From positions 1-53,135 of the forward strand of contig NZ_JAFQQZ010000048.1 in NCBI RefSeq assembly GCF_017410345.1: DNA of 53,135 nt. Direction: 5' to 3'. Within the stretch, counting starts at the first letter, position 1. Every line of letters starts with the position of its first letter. The notes under the pieces are model-generated. The model saw only the letters and a list, made by a program, of their open reading frames with translations, was not told where the DNA came from and did no database searches. The position numbers were made by a program, and so were the translations under genes. The DNA is from Methanobrevibacter sp. (GTDB lineage: Archaea > Methanobacteriota > Methanobacteria > Methanobacteriales > Methanobacteriaceae). Positions 27,868-36,620 of this stretch are shown here, one piece after another.

Positions 27868-28509
27868 ATGAATCATGAAGAAAGTTTAAAAGGAAGTCCT
27901 CAAGAAAGAGTGGAAATAGCATTGGATGCAATAAGATCAGGAAATGGAGTCATTGTAACTGATGATGAGACACGTGAGAATGAAGGAGACATGATTTTCT
28001 CATCAGAACACTTGACTGAAGAGCAAATGGCACTTCTCATAAGAGAAGGAAGTGGAATCGTATGCTTATGCTTAACCCCTGACAAGGCCGATGAATTGGA
28101 ACTTCCTTTAATGGTAGAAAACAATACAAGTACCTATGGTACTGGATTTACAATAACAATTGAAGCAGCAGAAGGAGTAACCACTGGTGTATCTGCAGCA
28201 GACAGAGTAAAAACCGTTAAGGCTGCATCAAATCCAGATGCAAAGCCAAGTGATTTAAACCACCCAGGTCACGTATTCCCACTTAGAGCTAAAGAGGGAG
28301 GAGTACTTGAAAGAGATGGGCACACTGAAGCAACCATCGACTTGATGAGACTTGCTGGCCTTAATCCTGCTGGCGTATTATGTGAAATCACATTGCCAAA
28401 CGGAACTATGGCAAGAATGCCAGATGTTATTGAGTTCTCAAAAGAGCATGACATGCCTGTTGTAACAATTGAAGATATTATAACATATCGTAAAGAGAAT
28501 AATGTTTAA
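27868..28509 (+). CDS. ribB: 3,4-dihydroxy-2-butanone 4-phosphate synthase
   Basis: It makes the four-carbon riboflavin precursor from ribulose 5-phosphate. The 213 residues show [13 protein letters not shown] (metal and substrate acids), [49 protein letters not shown] given here as separate blocks ([17 protein letters not shown]), and GVLCEI. This is the complete family core with no GTP cyclohydrolase II fusion. The AAGGAG site is seven bases upstream. Its FMN riboswitch predicts repression when flavin is plentiful. Confidence 0.95.
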   Translation: MNHEESLKGSPQERVEIALDAIRSGNGVIVTDDETRENEGDMIFSSEHLTEEQMALLIREGSGIVCLCLTPDKADELELPLMVENNTSTYGTGFTITIEAAEGVTTGVSAADRVKTVKAASNPDAKPSDLNHPGHVFPLRAKEGGVLERDGHTEATIDLMRLAGLNPAGVLCEITLPNGTMARMPDVIEFSKEHDMPVVTIEDIITYRKENNV

Positions 28510-28554
28510 GTATATTTAAAATTGATATAATAAAAAAACTAAAGAAGGGAAATT

Positions 28555-30213
28555 ATGGAAATTAAAACTATCACAACTGATGTATTGATTATAGGTTCTG
28601 GTGGTGCTGGCTGTAGAGCAGCAATTGAAGTGTCCAATCAAGGAAAGGAAGCATTGATTGTTTCAAAAGGATTGTCATTCAGATCTGGTTGTACTGGAAT
28701 GGCTGAAGGGGGATACAATGCTGCACTTGGACTTGTAGATCCAGAAGATAGTGTAGAAGCGCATATTAAAGACACCTTAAAGGGTGGAAGCTACCTTAAT
28801 GACCCTAAATTAGTTGACATTCTAATCAATGAATCACCTGACAGGCTCCATGACTTGGAAGAGTATGGCGCTCTCTTTGACAGACAGGAATCAGGTGAAT
28901 TGAATCAAAGACCATTTGGTGGTCAAACCTATAGAAGAACCTGTTTCCAAGGAGACAGAACTGGCCATGAAATCATGACTGCACTTAAGGAAGAAATACT
29001 CAAGCGTGACATCAAGACCATTGATGAAGTGATGATTACAGCACTTATCAAGGATGACTCAAACAACATCCTCTCAAAAGTGATTGGTGCAGTTGGACTT
29101 GACCTCAAGAACAATGACATCATCTATTTCCAAGCTAAGGCTGTTGTTCTTGCAACTGGAGGATCCGGCCAATTATTCCCTGTAACCTCAAACACTACCC
29201 AAAAGAATGGGGATGGATTTGCACTTGCATGGAATGTAGGGGCAGACCTGATTGATATGGAAGAGATACAGTTCCACCCAACAGGTATGGTCTATCCTGA
29301 TTCAAGGAAGGGAGTTCTTGTAACTGAAGCTGTAAGGGCTGAAGGCGGAAGACTCATCAACAGCGAAGGTGAAAGGTTCATGGGCAGATACGATGACCGT
29401 ATGGAACTTGCTACCCGTGACGTTGTTGCAAGGTCAATCTATAATGAAATCATGGAAGGAAGAGGAACCGAACATGGCGGCGTATATCTTGATGTAAGCC
29501 ACCTCGACCCCGACTTGATTGATGAAAAGCTTGAAACCATGGTGCTTCAGTTTGAAGACATTGGCGTAGACATAAAGAAAGAGCCAATGGAAGTTGCACC
29601 TACCGCACACCATCATATGGGTGGTGTGAGAATCAATGAGGATGGCCAATCCACTGTTGAAAACCTATTCGCTTGCGGTGAAGTATGTGGAGGAGTTCAC
29701 GGTGCTAACCGTCTTGGAGGTAACGCACTTGCGGACACTCAGGTATTCGGAAAAAGAGCAGGATTTGCTGCTGCCCTTGCATGTGACTTGACTGTCATGC
29801 AATACAATTTCACAGCTGTTGAAGAGGAAAAGGATAGAATCGAGTCATTGATGAAGGAAGGTTCCATAGATCCAATAGCTATGAAGAAGGAAATCCAGCA
29901 ATTGATGTGGGAAAAAGTGTCAATTGTAAGAAATGAGCAAAACCTAAAGTCCGCTCTTGAAAGACTTCTTGAAATGAAAGAGGAATTGAATGACCTCAAT
30001 GTAGATGACAGGACTCAATTCAATGAATCATTACTCACTGCTCTTGAAGTAATCAATATGGTTGAAATCTGTATCCTTATCGTAAAATCTGCAATACTCA
30101 GAAGAGAAAGTAGAGGAGCACACTTCAGAGAAGACTTCCCAGAAACAAATGATGAGCTTTGGAAAAAGAGCATTGTCATGGGACCAAATAAGATTAGATT
30201 TGCTAAACGTTAG
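28555..30213 (+). CDS. tfrA: Thiol:fumarate reductase subunit A (flavoprotein)
   Basis: TfrA is the FAD subunit of the cytosolic enzyme that reduces fumarate with coenzymes M and B, producing the heterodisulfide. The 552 residues have the N-terminal dinucleotide motif DVLIIGSGGAGCRAAIE, SGCTGMAEGGYN, HPTGMVYPDSRKGVLVTEA and GRYDDRMELATRDVVARSI. TAHHHMGGVRIN and GGVHGANRLGGNALADTQVFG complete the succinate dehydrogenase/fumarate reductase pattern. It starts 45 bases after ribB with no terminator between. Subunit B is not in the window. Confidence 0.9.
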   Translation: MEIKTITTDVLIIGSGGAGCRAAIEVSNQGKEALIVSKGLSFRSGCTGMAEGGYNAALGLVDPEDSVEAHIKDTLKGGSYLNDPKLVDILINESPDRLHDLEEYGALFDRQESGELNQRPFGGQTYRRTCFQGDRTGHEIMTALKEEILKRDIKTIDEVMITALIKDDSNNILSKVIGAVGLDLKNNDIIYFQAKAVVLATGGSGQLFPVTSNTTQKNGDGFALAWNVGADLIDMEEIQFHPTGMVYPDSRKGVLVTEAVRAEGGRLINSEGERFMGRYDDRMELATRDVVARSIYNEIMEGRGTEHGGVYLDVSHLDPDLIDEKLETMVLQFEDIGVDIKKEPMEVAPTAHHHMGGVRINEDGQSTVENLFACGEVCGGVHGANRLGGNALADTQVFGKRAGFAAALACDLTVMQYNFTAVEEEKDRIESLMKEGSIDPIAMKKEIQQLMWEKVSIVRNEQNLKSALERLLEMKEELNDLNVDDRTQFNESLLTALEVINMVEICILIVKSAILRRESRGAHFREDFPETNDELWKKSIVMGPNKIRFAKR

Positions 30214-30256
30214 TAAAATTGACTAATTTTTATCAATATATTTTATTCTAATTCTT

Positions 30257-30282
30257 GTGGAGTTTGACTCCACTTTTTTTAT
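30257..30282 (+). terminator. First terminator after tfrA
   Basis: GTGGAGT (30257-30263) pairs with ACTCCAC (30267-30273) around a three-base loop, followed by a run of seven T. Confidence 0.8.
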
Positions 30283-30347
30283 CTTGGAAAAAAGATAAAA
30301 ATATTTAAATATTTAAAAAAACTATATTCAATTAAGTGTTTGTGTAT

Positions 30348-30372
30348 CAATCTCATTATGAGATTGTTTTTT
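30348..30372 (+). terminator. Second hairpin terminator after tfrA
   Basis: CAATCTCA (30348-30355) pairs with TGAGATTG (30359-30366), three-base loop, then six T. Confidence 0.7.
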
Positions 30373-30378
30373 CCTGCT

Positions 30379-30410
30379 AGTGGAGATTTATCTCCACTTT
30401 TTTTATTTTT
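30379..30410 (+). terminator. Third hairpin terminator after tfrA
   Basis: AGTGGAGA (30379-30386) pairs with TCTCCACT (30391-30398), then a T-rich tract. Its stem is nearly the same sequence as the first terminator. Confidence 0.75.
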
Positions 30411-30477
30411 AAAAAAATAGTTCGTATAATCTAAAATTATTTATGAAAACTTGTTTTAAAAAAATAGAAAAGGAATT

Positions 30478-30933
30478 TTAAAGCTTTTGAGTGTTTAGAA
30501 CCAACTTCAATAAGGATTTTTTCAAGACTTTTCTCTCATCCTCAACGATTCCATCCATTACTGTATCTTCCCAATAATCGATGTATTTCAATATCTTATC
30601 GGTTCTTTTAATGCCCTTATCAGTTAATTTCACTAATTTTCTACGTCTATTAGATGGATCTTCAATTCTTTGGATAAGACCGGCTACTTCAAAGCGCCTT
30701 AAAAGCTTTGCAGTATATCCATCACTTACCTTAAACAGATTTACCAATTCCTTTTGAGTTCCTTCAGTAGAAAACCTTATTCTAAGTAAAAAAGGAAGTT
30801 CAACTAAACTTATGTCTTCATCTACAAATTCCTCATCAATGTAATTTTTAAAGCTTCCTACCAATTCCTCTACAAAGTGATAAATTCTAATGTCCTCAGG
30901 ATTTTCATTAATAAACTGATTAGGCAATTCCAT
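30478..30933 (-). CDS. MarR-family transcriptional regulator
   Basis: The 151-residue protein has a winged helix-turn-helix core (about 45-115). Its recognition segment is TQKELVNLFKVSDGYTAKLLRRFEVAGLIQRIEDPSNRRRKLVKLTDKG, whose key pieces are SDGYTAKLLRR and the wing EDPSNRRRKLV. Flanking helices form the dimer interface. Such proteins bind palindromes and are released by phenolic or oxidising ligands. It is divergent from the aldo/keto reductase-flavodoxin pair, whose promoter contains palindromes, so those genes are its likely targets. Confidence 0.9.
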   Translation of the reverse strand: MELPNQFINENPEDIRIYHFVEELVGSFKNYIDEEFVDEDISLVELPFLLRIRFSTEGTQKELVNLFKVSDGYTAKLLRRFEVAGLIQRIEDPSNRRRKLVKLTDKGIKRTDKILKYIDYWEDTVMDGIVEDERKVLKKSLLKLVLNTQKL

Positions 30934-31021
30934 ATTTACACCAATTCTAAAACAATAAAGCTTATTCTCTTTATATAAACTATATTTTTCAATCTATTTA
31001 AATATTTTCATTAGATAACTG

Positions 31022-31062
31022 TTTCCTTAGGAAAGATTTATATATTATATCAAATATAATAT
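31022..31062 (+). promoter_or_regulatory. Promoter of the aldo/keto reductase with two palindromes
   Basis: A BRE/TATA-like stretch (GGAAAGATTTATATA, 31030-31044) overlaps two inverted repeats. TTTCCT/AGGAAA is at 31022-31034, and ATATTATAT/ATATAATAT at 31042-31062 with a three-base spacer. Both are good candidates for MarR binding that would block the promoter. The AT-rich repeat could arise by chance. Confidence 0.5.
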
Positions 31063-31121
31063 TTTTAAAAATATATGAAAATTCAAGAGAATATTATAAT
31101 CTAAATAAATAGGTGACAATT

Positions 31122-32231
31122 ATGAGCGATGATGTTATGTTTGGATTTGGAGCTATGAGATTGGATTTGGAAGATGAAAACAATCCAAGTTCCATAAATT
31201 ACGATGATGTTACAGAAATGATTGACTATTATATGGATCAAGGTTTCAACTACTTTGACACCTCTTATGCATACCACAATGGTGCTTCTGAAGCTGCCTT
31301 AAAGATTGGGCTTGTGGAAAGATATCCAAGAGAATCATTTAAGATAGCTGACAAGATACCTACATGGGCTTTAACTAGCGAAGAGGATAACCAAAAATTT
31401 GTAGATATCATGCTTGAAAGATTGGGAACAGATTTCTTTGATGTATTGCTAATCCACAATATCAATGAATCATTCCTCCAAATAGCCGAAAACTGCAACA
31501 CCTTTGATTACATCAAAAGAATGAAAGAGGAAGGAACAGCAAAGAAAATAGGTATCAGTTACCATGACAGATCAGATCTACTTGAAGAGATCCTGGAAAA
31601 ATATGGTGATGCAATAGATGTTGTACAGCTTCAATTGAACTACCTTGACTGGGAAAGCAAACTTACCGAATCCAGAAAGAATTATGAAATCTGTGAAAAA
31701 TACGGCAAGGAAGTAATTGTAATGGAACCTATAAAAGGTGGAACATTATACAACCTTCCAGATACCATAAAAGAAAAGTTCCAAACTGAAGGAATGACCT
31801 TAGTTGAGGCTGCCTTAAGATTTGCAGGAAGCCATGAAAACGTAAAAGTGGTTTTAAGTGGTGTAGGAAACCTCGAGCAGATGAAAGAGAACTGTGAAGT
31901 ATTCAAGCCATTTGAACCTATGAGCGAAGAGGAAAATGAATTCGTGCTTGAAATGGCAAACGAAATCAAGGAACTCATTGCAATAGACTGCAGTTACTGC
32001 GGATATTGCCTAAAGGAATGTCCAGCTGGAATCCCTATACCTGATTTCTTTGAATTGTACAACAGTGAAAAGATGTATTCACTTCCTTCATTGCATGCAA
32101 TCTATGGAACAACTGCAGCTGCAAATGCGCCAGCATCCGCATGTACTGAATGTGAATCCTGCATGGCAATCTGTACTCAAAAACTAGACATTCCAACACT
32201 TCTAAAAGATGTTGTAAATACATTTGAATAA
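31122..32231 (+). CDS. Aldo/keto reductase with C-terminal ferredoxin-type iron-sulfur domain
   Basis: The roughly 369-residue enzyme opens with FGFGAMRLDLE and has NYFDTSYAYHNGASE with the catalytic-region Asp and Tyr. It continues as the TIM barrel through VVMEP-like and LSGVGNLEQMKENCE. The C-terminal domain has two cysteine clusters, CSYCGYCLKECPAG and CTECESCMAIC, enough for two [4Fe-4S] centres. It may reduce an unknown carbonyl using electrons delivered through the clusters. I start at MSDDVMFG; the AGGTGA site is five bases upstream. The flavodoxin gene 63 bases downstream is a plausible electron donor. Confidence 0.88.
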   Translation: MSDDVMFGFGAMRLDLEDENNPSSINYDDVTEMIDYYMDQGFNYFDTSYAYHNGASEAALKIGLVERYPRESFKIADKIPTWALTSEEDNQKFVDIMLERLGTDFFDVLLIHNINESFLQIAENCNTFDYIKRMKEEGTAKKIGISYHDRSDLLEEILEKYGDAIDVVQLQLNYLDWESKLTESRKNYEICEKYGKEVIVMEPIKGGTLYNLPDTIKEKFQTEGMTLVEAALRFAGSHENVKVVLSGVGNLEQMKENCEVFKPFEPMSEEENEFVLEMANEIKELIAIDCSYCGYCLKECPAGIPIPDFFELYNSEKMYSLPSLHAIYGTTAAANAPASACTECESCMAICTQKLDIPTLLKDVVNTFE

Positions 32232-32294
32232 TTCTAAATAAATAATAAATCAATATTTTGATGCGATTAAAAAAAAAAACTAAATGGTGATAAA

Positions 32295-32759
32295 ATGAAA
32301 ACTTTAGTAACTTATTTCTCAGCAAGCGGAGTAACCAAAAGAGTGGCAGAAAAAGTGGCAAATGCACTTGATGCAGACATCTTTGAGATTGCTCCTGAAA
32401 CTCCATATACCGCAGCAGACTTGGATTATATGGACAAGGCAAGCAGATCAACTATTGAAATGAACGACAAATCTTTCAGACCTCCAATCAAGGAAACAAT
32501 TGATGTCTCTGAATATGATACTATTCTCATCGGTTTTCCAGTATGGTGGTATACCGCTCCTACAATAATCAACACTTTCATTGAAAGCATTGACATTGCT
32601 GGAAAAACTGCAATAGCTTTCTGTACCTCTGGTGGAACTGGAATCAGCGGCTGTGAAAATGACTTGAAAAACGCTTATCCAGAAGCTAATTGGAAACCAG
32701 GAAAAAGATTATACGGTAGAGAAAGTGATGATGAAATCATCAATTGGGTAAATGAATAA
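32295..32759 (+). CDS. Flavodoxin
   Basis: The 154-residue protein has the FMN phosphate loop in TLVTYFSASGVTKRVAEKVANAL. It also has FPVWWYTAPTIINTFIES around the isoalloxazine ring and CTSGGTGISGCENDL at the second loop. This is the single-domain flavodoxin type seen next to reductases. A GGTGAT site precedes the ATG. It probably forms a redox unit with the iron-sulfur aldo/keto reductase under the MarR regulator. Confidence 0.9.
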   Translation: MKTLVTYFSASGVTKRVAEKVANALDADIFEIAPETPYTAADLDYMDKASRSTIEMNDKSFRPPIKETIDVSEYDTILIGFPVWWYTAPTIINTFIESIDIAGKTAIAFCTSGGTGISGCENDLKNAYPEANWKPGKRLYGRESDDEIINWVNE

Positions 32760-32770
32760 ATATTCTAAAT

Positions 32771-32806
32771 GAAAATGAATAAAAAATTATTCATTTTCTT
32801 TTTTTA
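32771..32806 (+). terminator. Terminator after the flavodoxin gene
   Basis: A perfect 12-bp stem (GAAAATGAATAA at 32771-32782, TTATTCATTTTC at 32787-32798), four-base loop, then a T run. Confidence 0.8.
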
Positions 32807-32879
32807 TAAACCCAAAAATAGTTCGTAAAATATAAAATAAATTTAGGAATTAAAAAAATAATAGGAATAGAAAAATTGC

Positions 32880-34208
32880 CTATTCCTCAGCTTCAGCTTC
32901 CCTTAACTCTTTCATTTCAGCAATAGCTCTTTTTGCCTCACTTAAGATATGGCCTTCATCCACAGTGAGAAGCTTTCTGTTTTCCATCAATATTTTACCA
33001 TTACAGATAGTGGTGTCAACATTGGATCCATTTGCTGAATATACAAGATTGGATGAAAGTGCATTGCTCATTGGAGTCATGTTAGGATGATTTGTGTCAA
33101 CGAGAATAAGATCTGCCTTTTTGCCAACTTCAATTGAACCTGCATCAATGCCTAATGCATTTGCACCATTATAAGTTGCCATGTTGATGACTTCATCAGC
33201 AGTAGCAAGTTTAGGATTGAGTGTTGAAACCTTTTGAAGAAGTGCTGCAAACTTCATCTCATCGAACATGTCAAGATTGTTGTTGCTTGATGCACCATCG
33301 GTACCTAATCCAACACATACACCTTGACTCAATAGTTCACCTATAGGTGCTGCACCTGATGCAAGTTTCATGTTACTGCATGGGTTGTGTGAAACCTTGA
33401 CATCATACTTTTTAATCAAATCTATCTCATTTTGGTCTAACCATACACAGTGAGCAGCTACAATATCACTATCCAACATACCAATACTATCTAATAGCTC
33501 GAAGGGTCTTTTATTTTGATGGTTCTCCTTACAGTCATTAATTTCCTTCATTGTCTCATTCATATGAATGTGGATGCCAACATCATACTTATTTGCCTCC
33601 TTTCTGACCCTCTCGAGAAGGTCAACTGAAGCTGTATAAATTGAGTGTGGACCGAACATTGTGGTGATTCTTCCATCAGCAGTATTGTTGTGATTCTTGA
33701 TAAGTGAAATGTTTTCCTTGAACTCATTTTCACGTTTCTCTTCGATTCCGAAATCGATCATCCCATATGACAGTACTGCCCTCATACCGATTTCCTCAAC
33801 TGCCTGTGCAACTCCATCCATATAGAAGTACATGTCTGAAAATGTTGTGGTTCCTGACTTGATCATTTCAGCTGCACCGAGAAGTGCACCTATGTAGCAA
33901 TACTCTCTGTTAAGGTGAGCTTCCATAGGCCAGATGTGGTCATTGAGCCAAGTGTCCAATTCCATATCATCAGCTATTCCCCTTAGAAGGGACATTGAAA
34001 TGTGAGTGTGAGTGTTGACAAGTCCTGGCATCAATATCTTATCGGTAGCATCAATTACCTTTTCGGCACTTGCCTCTTCTATTGTCTTGTTTATTTCTGC
34101 AATCCTATCTTCAACGATAAGCACATCTGCAGTTTTCTCTTCTGTTTTACCATTTCCCAACGGATTCAATATGGTAGCGTTCTTGATTAATATGTTTTGA
34201 CTTTCCAT
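32880..34208 (-). CDS. dadD: 5'-deoxyadenosine / methylthioadenosine / S-adenosylhomocysteine deaminase
   Basis: The 442-residue amidohydrolase deaminates adenosine-type by-products of SAM reactions, a salvage route known in methanogens. Motifs are the metal-binding HTHISMSLLRGIADDMEL, the substrate-side HIHMNETMKEI, HCVWLDQNEI, SHNPCSNMKLASG, and the second metal Asp in LGTDGASSNNNLDMFDEM. All match the MtaD/DadD branch. The AGGTG ribosome-binding site is upstream of MESQN. Symbol given by family; the preferred substrate is not readable from sequence. Confidence 0.9.
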   Translation of the reverse strand: MESQNILIKNATILNPLGNGKTEEKTADVLIVEDRIAEINKTIEEASAEKVIDATDKILMPGLVNTHTHISMSLLRGIADDMELDTWLNDHIWPMEAHLNREYCYIGALLGAAEMIKSGTTTFSDMYFYMDGVAQAVEEIGMRAVLSYGMIDFGIEEKRENEFKENISLIKNHNNTADGRITTMFGPHSIYTASVDLLERVRKEANKYDVGIHIHMNETMKEINDCKENHQNKRPFELLDSIGMLDSDIVAAHCVWLDQNEIDLIKKYDVKVSHNPCSNMKLASGAAPIGELLSQGVCVGLGTDGASSNNNLDMFDEMKFAALLQKVSTLNPKLATADEVINMATYNGANALGIDAGSIEVGKKADLILVDTNHPNMTPMSNALSSNLVYSANGSNVDTTICNGKILMENRKLLTVDEGHILSEAKRAIAEMKELREAEAEE

Positions 34209-34977
34209 TGAAACACCTGAAGTCTTTTATGATTATTTGTAATTTAAAGTTTTATTTAATCTGTATTAATCTGAATTAATCTGTTTAATATATTATATTA
34301 TTGACTAAATTAAATTTAAATATTGTCATGAAAAAAGAGAATGAATTGAAAAAAGGCTTTAGCCAAGAAAGATGATAGAAAATATATGAATAAAAAATTA
34401 GATTATTTAGACATATATTTTGGAAAAATAATACTCTCTAAATAGTTAGTTTGATAGTTTTAATAAATTTTTAATTATATAGTTTTAGGGTAATTTTTAA
34501 TTTTCATTCCTGGCTAAAGACCTATATAAAGTATAATTGAAAAAATATCCATTATACTTTATTTATATTATGTAACTAATATCATATAAATTTTTTTAAT
34601 TGTTTTTTGATAAAAAAATCAAAATCATTATAAATATTGCAAAATTCTTTAAAAATTGAAAAAAATGATGAAGGAATCTGTAAATCCCAATTAAAAAAAA
34701 GCTGCTAGAGCAATATGGCAAAATGCCATACCGCCCTTAACATGATTTGATAACTAAAGTGATATGTATTCTAACTCAGATATTAGAAAACATCACAAAA
34801 TATGATATATTGAAAGTGATTAAAATATTTTTTGATAATCTTTTGCAAATGAAAGATATTATTCACAGATATTGAAAATTAAAAAGATTAAAACTGTGAA
34901 AATCAAAAAAATTATAGAAAAGAATAAAAAGAGAATGAATGATAATATTAATTAACTAATCTATTCGGGGGGATAAT
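34209..34977. other. 769-bp gene-free region with several hairpins
   Basis: No coding region is visible. It contains three head-to-tail copies of a 10-base unit with TTAATCTG (about 34257-34286), upstream of the deaminase start. A 12-bp perfect inverted repeat, ATAAAGTATAAT (34526-34537) with ATTATACTTTAT (34551-34562), lies further along. A TATGGCA/TGCCATA hairpin is at 34714-34730, and CTTTAGCCA (34357-34365) is complementary to TGGCTAAAG (34511-34519). Together these could be a structured RNA, but no promoter is convincing. Confidence 0.5.
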
Positions 34978-35559
34978 ATGAATTCAAGAGACACAATAAT
35001 CATATGCGCTACAGTCATCATCCTTATTGCACTTGGAATATTCCTTATGGCAAATCCATTTGAGAGCGCTCAAACTTCAATACTGACCATGGAAAACAGT
35101 CCAGCCTTAAATGAGGGAGACAGCCTGGTATTGAAGCTCAATGATGAGAACGGTTCAGCAATCAAGGGACAAAGAATAGAAATCAACCTTACCCATGCAA
35201 GCAATGGAATCACTGAAAACTTCACATTGAAGACAAACGAGAATGGCCAGTGCAGGCTTGAGGATCTGATAGCGGACAACTTCACAGTAAGCGCAAAGTA
35301 TTATGGAAACAAGGAGTACAAGCCAGCCACCTTAAGCGGAAACATATATGTGAAAAAGACATCTAAAAGCAATAGCGTTCTAAACAGCGACAAGTACAAG
35401 ACAGACAATAAGGTGGATGATGTCATTGACGGCTGGGACCCATCAGAACATGAGGTTTCCCGTGAGGACCTTGGTGATGGAACATATAGAATAACCTACG
35501 ATGATGGATACTTTAGAATCGTGGATGAAGATGGAAACATATTGACTTACGGGTACTGA
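34978..35559 (+). CDS. Membrane-anchored protein with Ig-like domain
   Basis: The 193-residue protein has an N-terminal signal-anchor helix (about 8-26, IIICATVIILIALGIFLM). An Ig-like domain follows (about 35-120, SLVLKLNDENGSAIKGQRIEI...TLKTNENGQCRLEDL). Its tail resembles the C-terminal repeats of other methanogen surface proteins (YRITYDDGYFRIVDEDGNI). A strong GGGGGGAT ribosome-binding site precedes the start. The extracellular part probably lies just outside the membrane. No catalytic motif is visible, and the gene stands alone with its own terminator. Confidence 0.75.
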   Translation: MNSRDTIIICATVIILIALGIFLMANPFESAQTSILTMENSPALNEGDSLVLKLNDENGSAIKGQRIEINLTHASNGITENFTLKTNENGQCRLEDLIADNFTVSAKYYGNKEYKPATLSGNIYVKKTSKSNSVLNSDKYKTDNKVDDVIDGWDPSEHEVSREDLGDGTYRITYDDGYFRIVDEDGNILTYGY

Positions 35560-35600
35560 TGATATTATCAGTACTTGACTTTTTTTCTTTTTTTTCAATA
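35553..35600 (+). terminator. Terminator overlapping the stop of the Ig-like gene
   Basis: GTACTGAT (35553-35560) pairs with ATCAGTAC (35567-35574). The stop codon sits inside the left arm, and T runs follow from 35580. Confidence 0.75.
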
Positions 35601-36043
35601 GTGAAATAAAAACTAATAAAAATAGAATTAATCCTAATTTAGATTAATTTAATAAAAGATAACCAACCCCTACAATATCAGCATGGCTGACATTTTCTAA
35701 TCAAAGAAAATTATCCTTATTTTAAATTCACCGATTCAAACCCCTTATATGATGATTTCTGCATCAATAAGTCATTGAAGAGGAACCTATGATCAAACCC
35801 CTTTAAGATAATCAATGTTCCAATCCAAGGTTATTGATAAATCGTCATATGTTCCTATAGAATCAGTCAAATTCAGTTCAAGGACAACTGTAACCAACCC
35901 TTTTATTAATACAATAGTATACTATTATATACAATAGTTATTTTGTAAAATTTAGTATATTAAGTTTTTTATTTCAGCTTAAAATGCTGATGGAGTTAAG
36001 AATTGATTTTAATGGCTTTTATTTAATTTCAGTAAATAATCAC
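35575..36043. other. Gene-free region beside the toxin-antitoxin pair
   Basis: About 470 bases hold no convincing gene. An ATAGTATACTAT palindrome at 35914-35925 repeats the core of the antitoxin operator 670 bases away. The rest is AT-rich and unremarkable. Confidence 0.5.
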
Positions 36044-36325
36044 CTAAAATATAAAAAACCTGTAATCATTTCTGCGTGGAATGATATCGAGTATTTCGAT
36101 TTGCCTTTTGCTATCATTGATGTAGAATATTATTCTATAATTGCCAACCCTGGCACGATGGCATTTTGGACACTTGATGGATTTCAGCTGTTTAAAATCA
36201 GCTGCATGGGGATTTATTGAAATTTCCCTATATTTTCTATTGATTCTCAATAACAATTCCCTGTCATTTTTATGCTTTTTAAAGAATCTTTTAACATTAT
36301 CATGCTCAAAAAGTTCATAGCTCAT
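36044..36325 (-). CDS. RelE/ParE-family toxin
   Basis: The 93-residue basic protein has the RelE/ParE layout. Helical FEHDNVKRFFKKHKNDRELLLRINRKY is followed by a strand pair RVGNYRIIFYIND and EILDIIPRRNDYRF, where conserved Arg and aromatic residues usually sit. RelE-type members cut mRNA on ribosomes; ParE-type members attack gyrase; this one could be either. A KCPKCHRAR insert is unusual. Its start overlaps the antitoxin stop in an ATGA, and the antitoxin-first order fits a type II pair. Confidence 0.82.
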   Translation of the reverse strand: MSYELFEHDNVKRFFKKHKNDRELLLRINRKYREISINPHAADFKQLKSIKCPKCHRARVGNYRIIFYINDSKRQIEILDIIPRRNDYRFFIF

Positions 36326-36585
36326 TTTTTAATCTCATTTTCCAGTTTTCTTATTCTCTCTTCCAAGTCTTCCAAAGTCAGCTTGGTAAGATTTTCGAAA
36401 TCACCATTTTCAAATTTTTCTATCTCATTGTTATAGAATTCGGCTTCCTCATCAGTAAATTCCTCATTGGATTTGTAATAGTTTATCAAGAACATGATCA
36501 CATCATTGAATGTATCGTTTTTAGAGGCCAATTCAGATAAGGACTCATGGGTGCTTTCGGAAATTTTTATGGTTTTGGTCATCAT
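36322..36585 (-). CDS. Antitoxin of the RelE/ParE-type pair
   Basis: The 87-residue protein begins MMTKTIKISESTHESLSELASKNDTFNDVIMFLINYY, a ribbon-helix-helix-like DNA-binding start common in archaeal antitoxins. An acidic helical tail (about 45-87) would wrap the toxin. A perfect palindrome immediately upstream is its likely operator. A second ATG follows the first, so either may be used. It is translationally coupled to the toxin by a four-base overlap. Confidence 0.8.
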   Translation of the reverse strand: MMTKTIKISESTHESLSELASKNDTFNDVIMFLINYYKSNEEFTDEEAEFYNNEIEKFENGDFENLTKLTLEDLEERIRKLENEIKK

Positions 36586-36597
36586 AATATCACTAAT

Positions 36598-36620
36598 TAT
36601 AGTATACTCAGTATACTATA
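36598..36620 (-). promoter_or_regulatory. Palindromic operator of the toxin-antitoxin pair
   Basis: TATAGTATAC and GTATACTATA form a perfect 10-base inverted repeat with a three-base spacer, 13 bases upstream of the antitoxin ATG. Position and symmetry fit autoregulation by the ribbon-helix-helix antitoxin. It also contains TATA-like sequence. Confidence 0.7.

Noticed and set aside
32035-32451. 138-codon open frame opposite the aldo/keto reductase and flavodoxin
   Set aside because: It spans the ends of two supported genes on the other strand and encodes a Leu/His-rich sequence typical of shadows.
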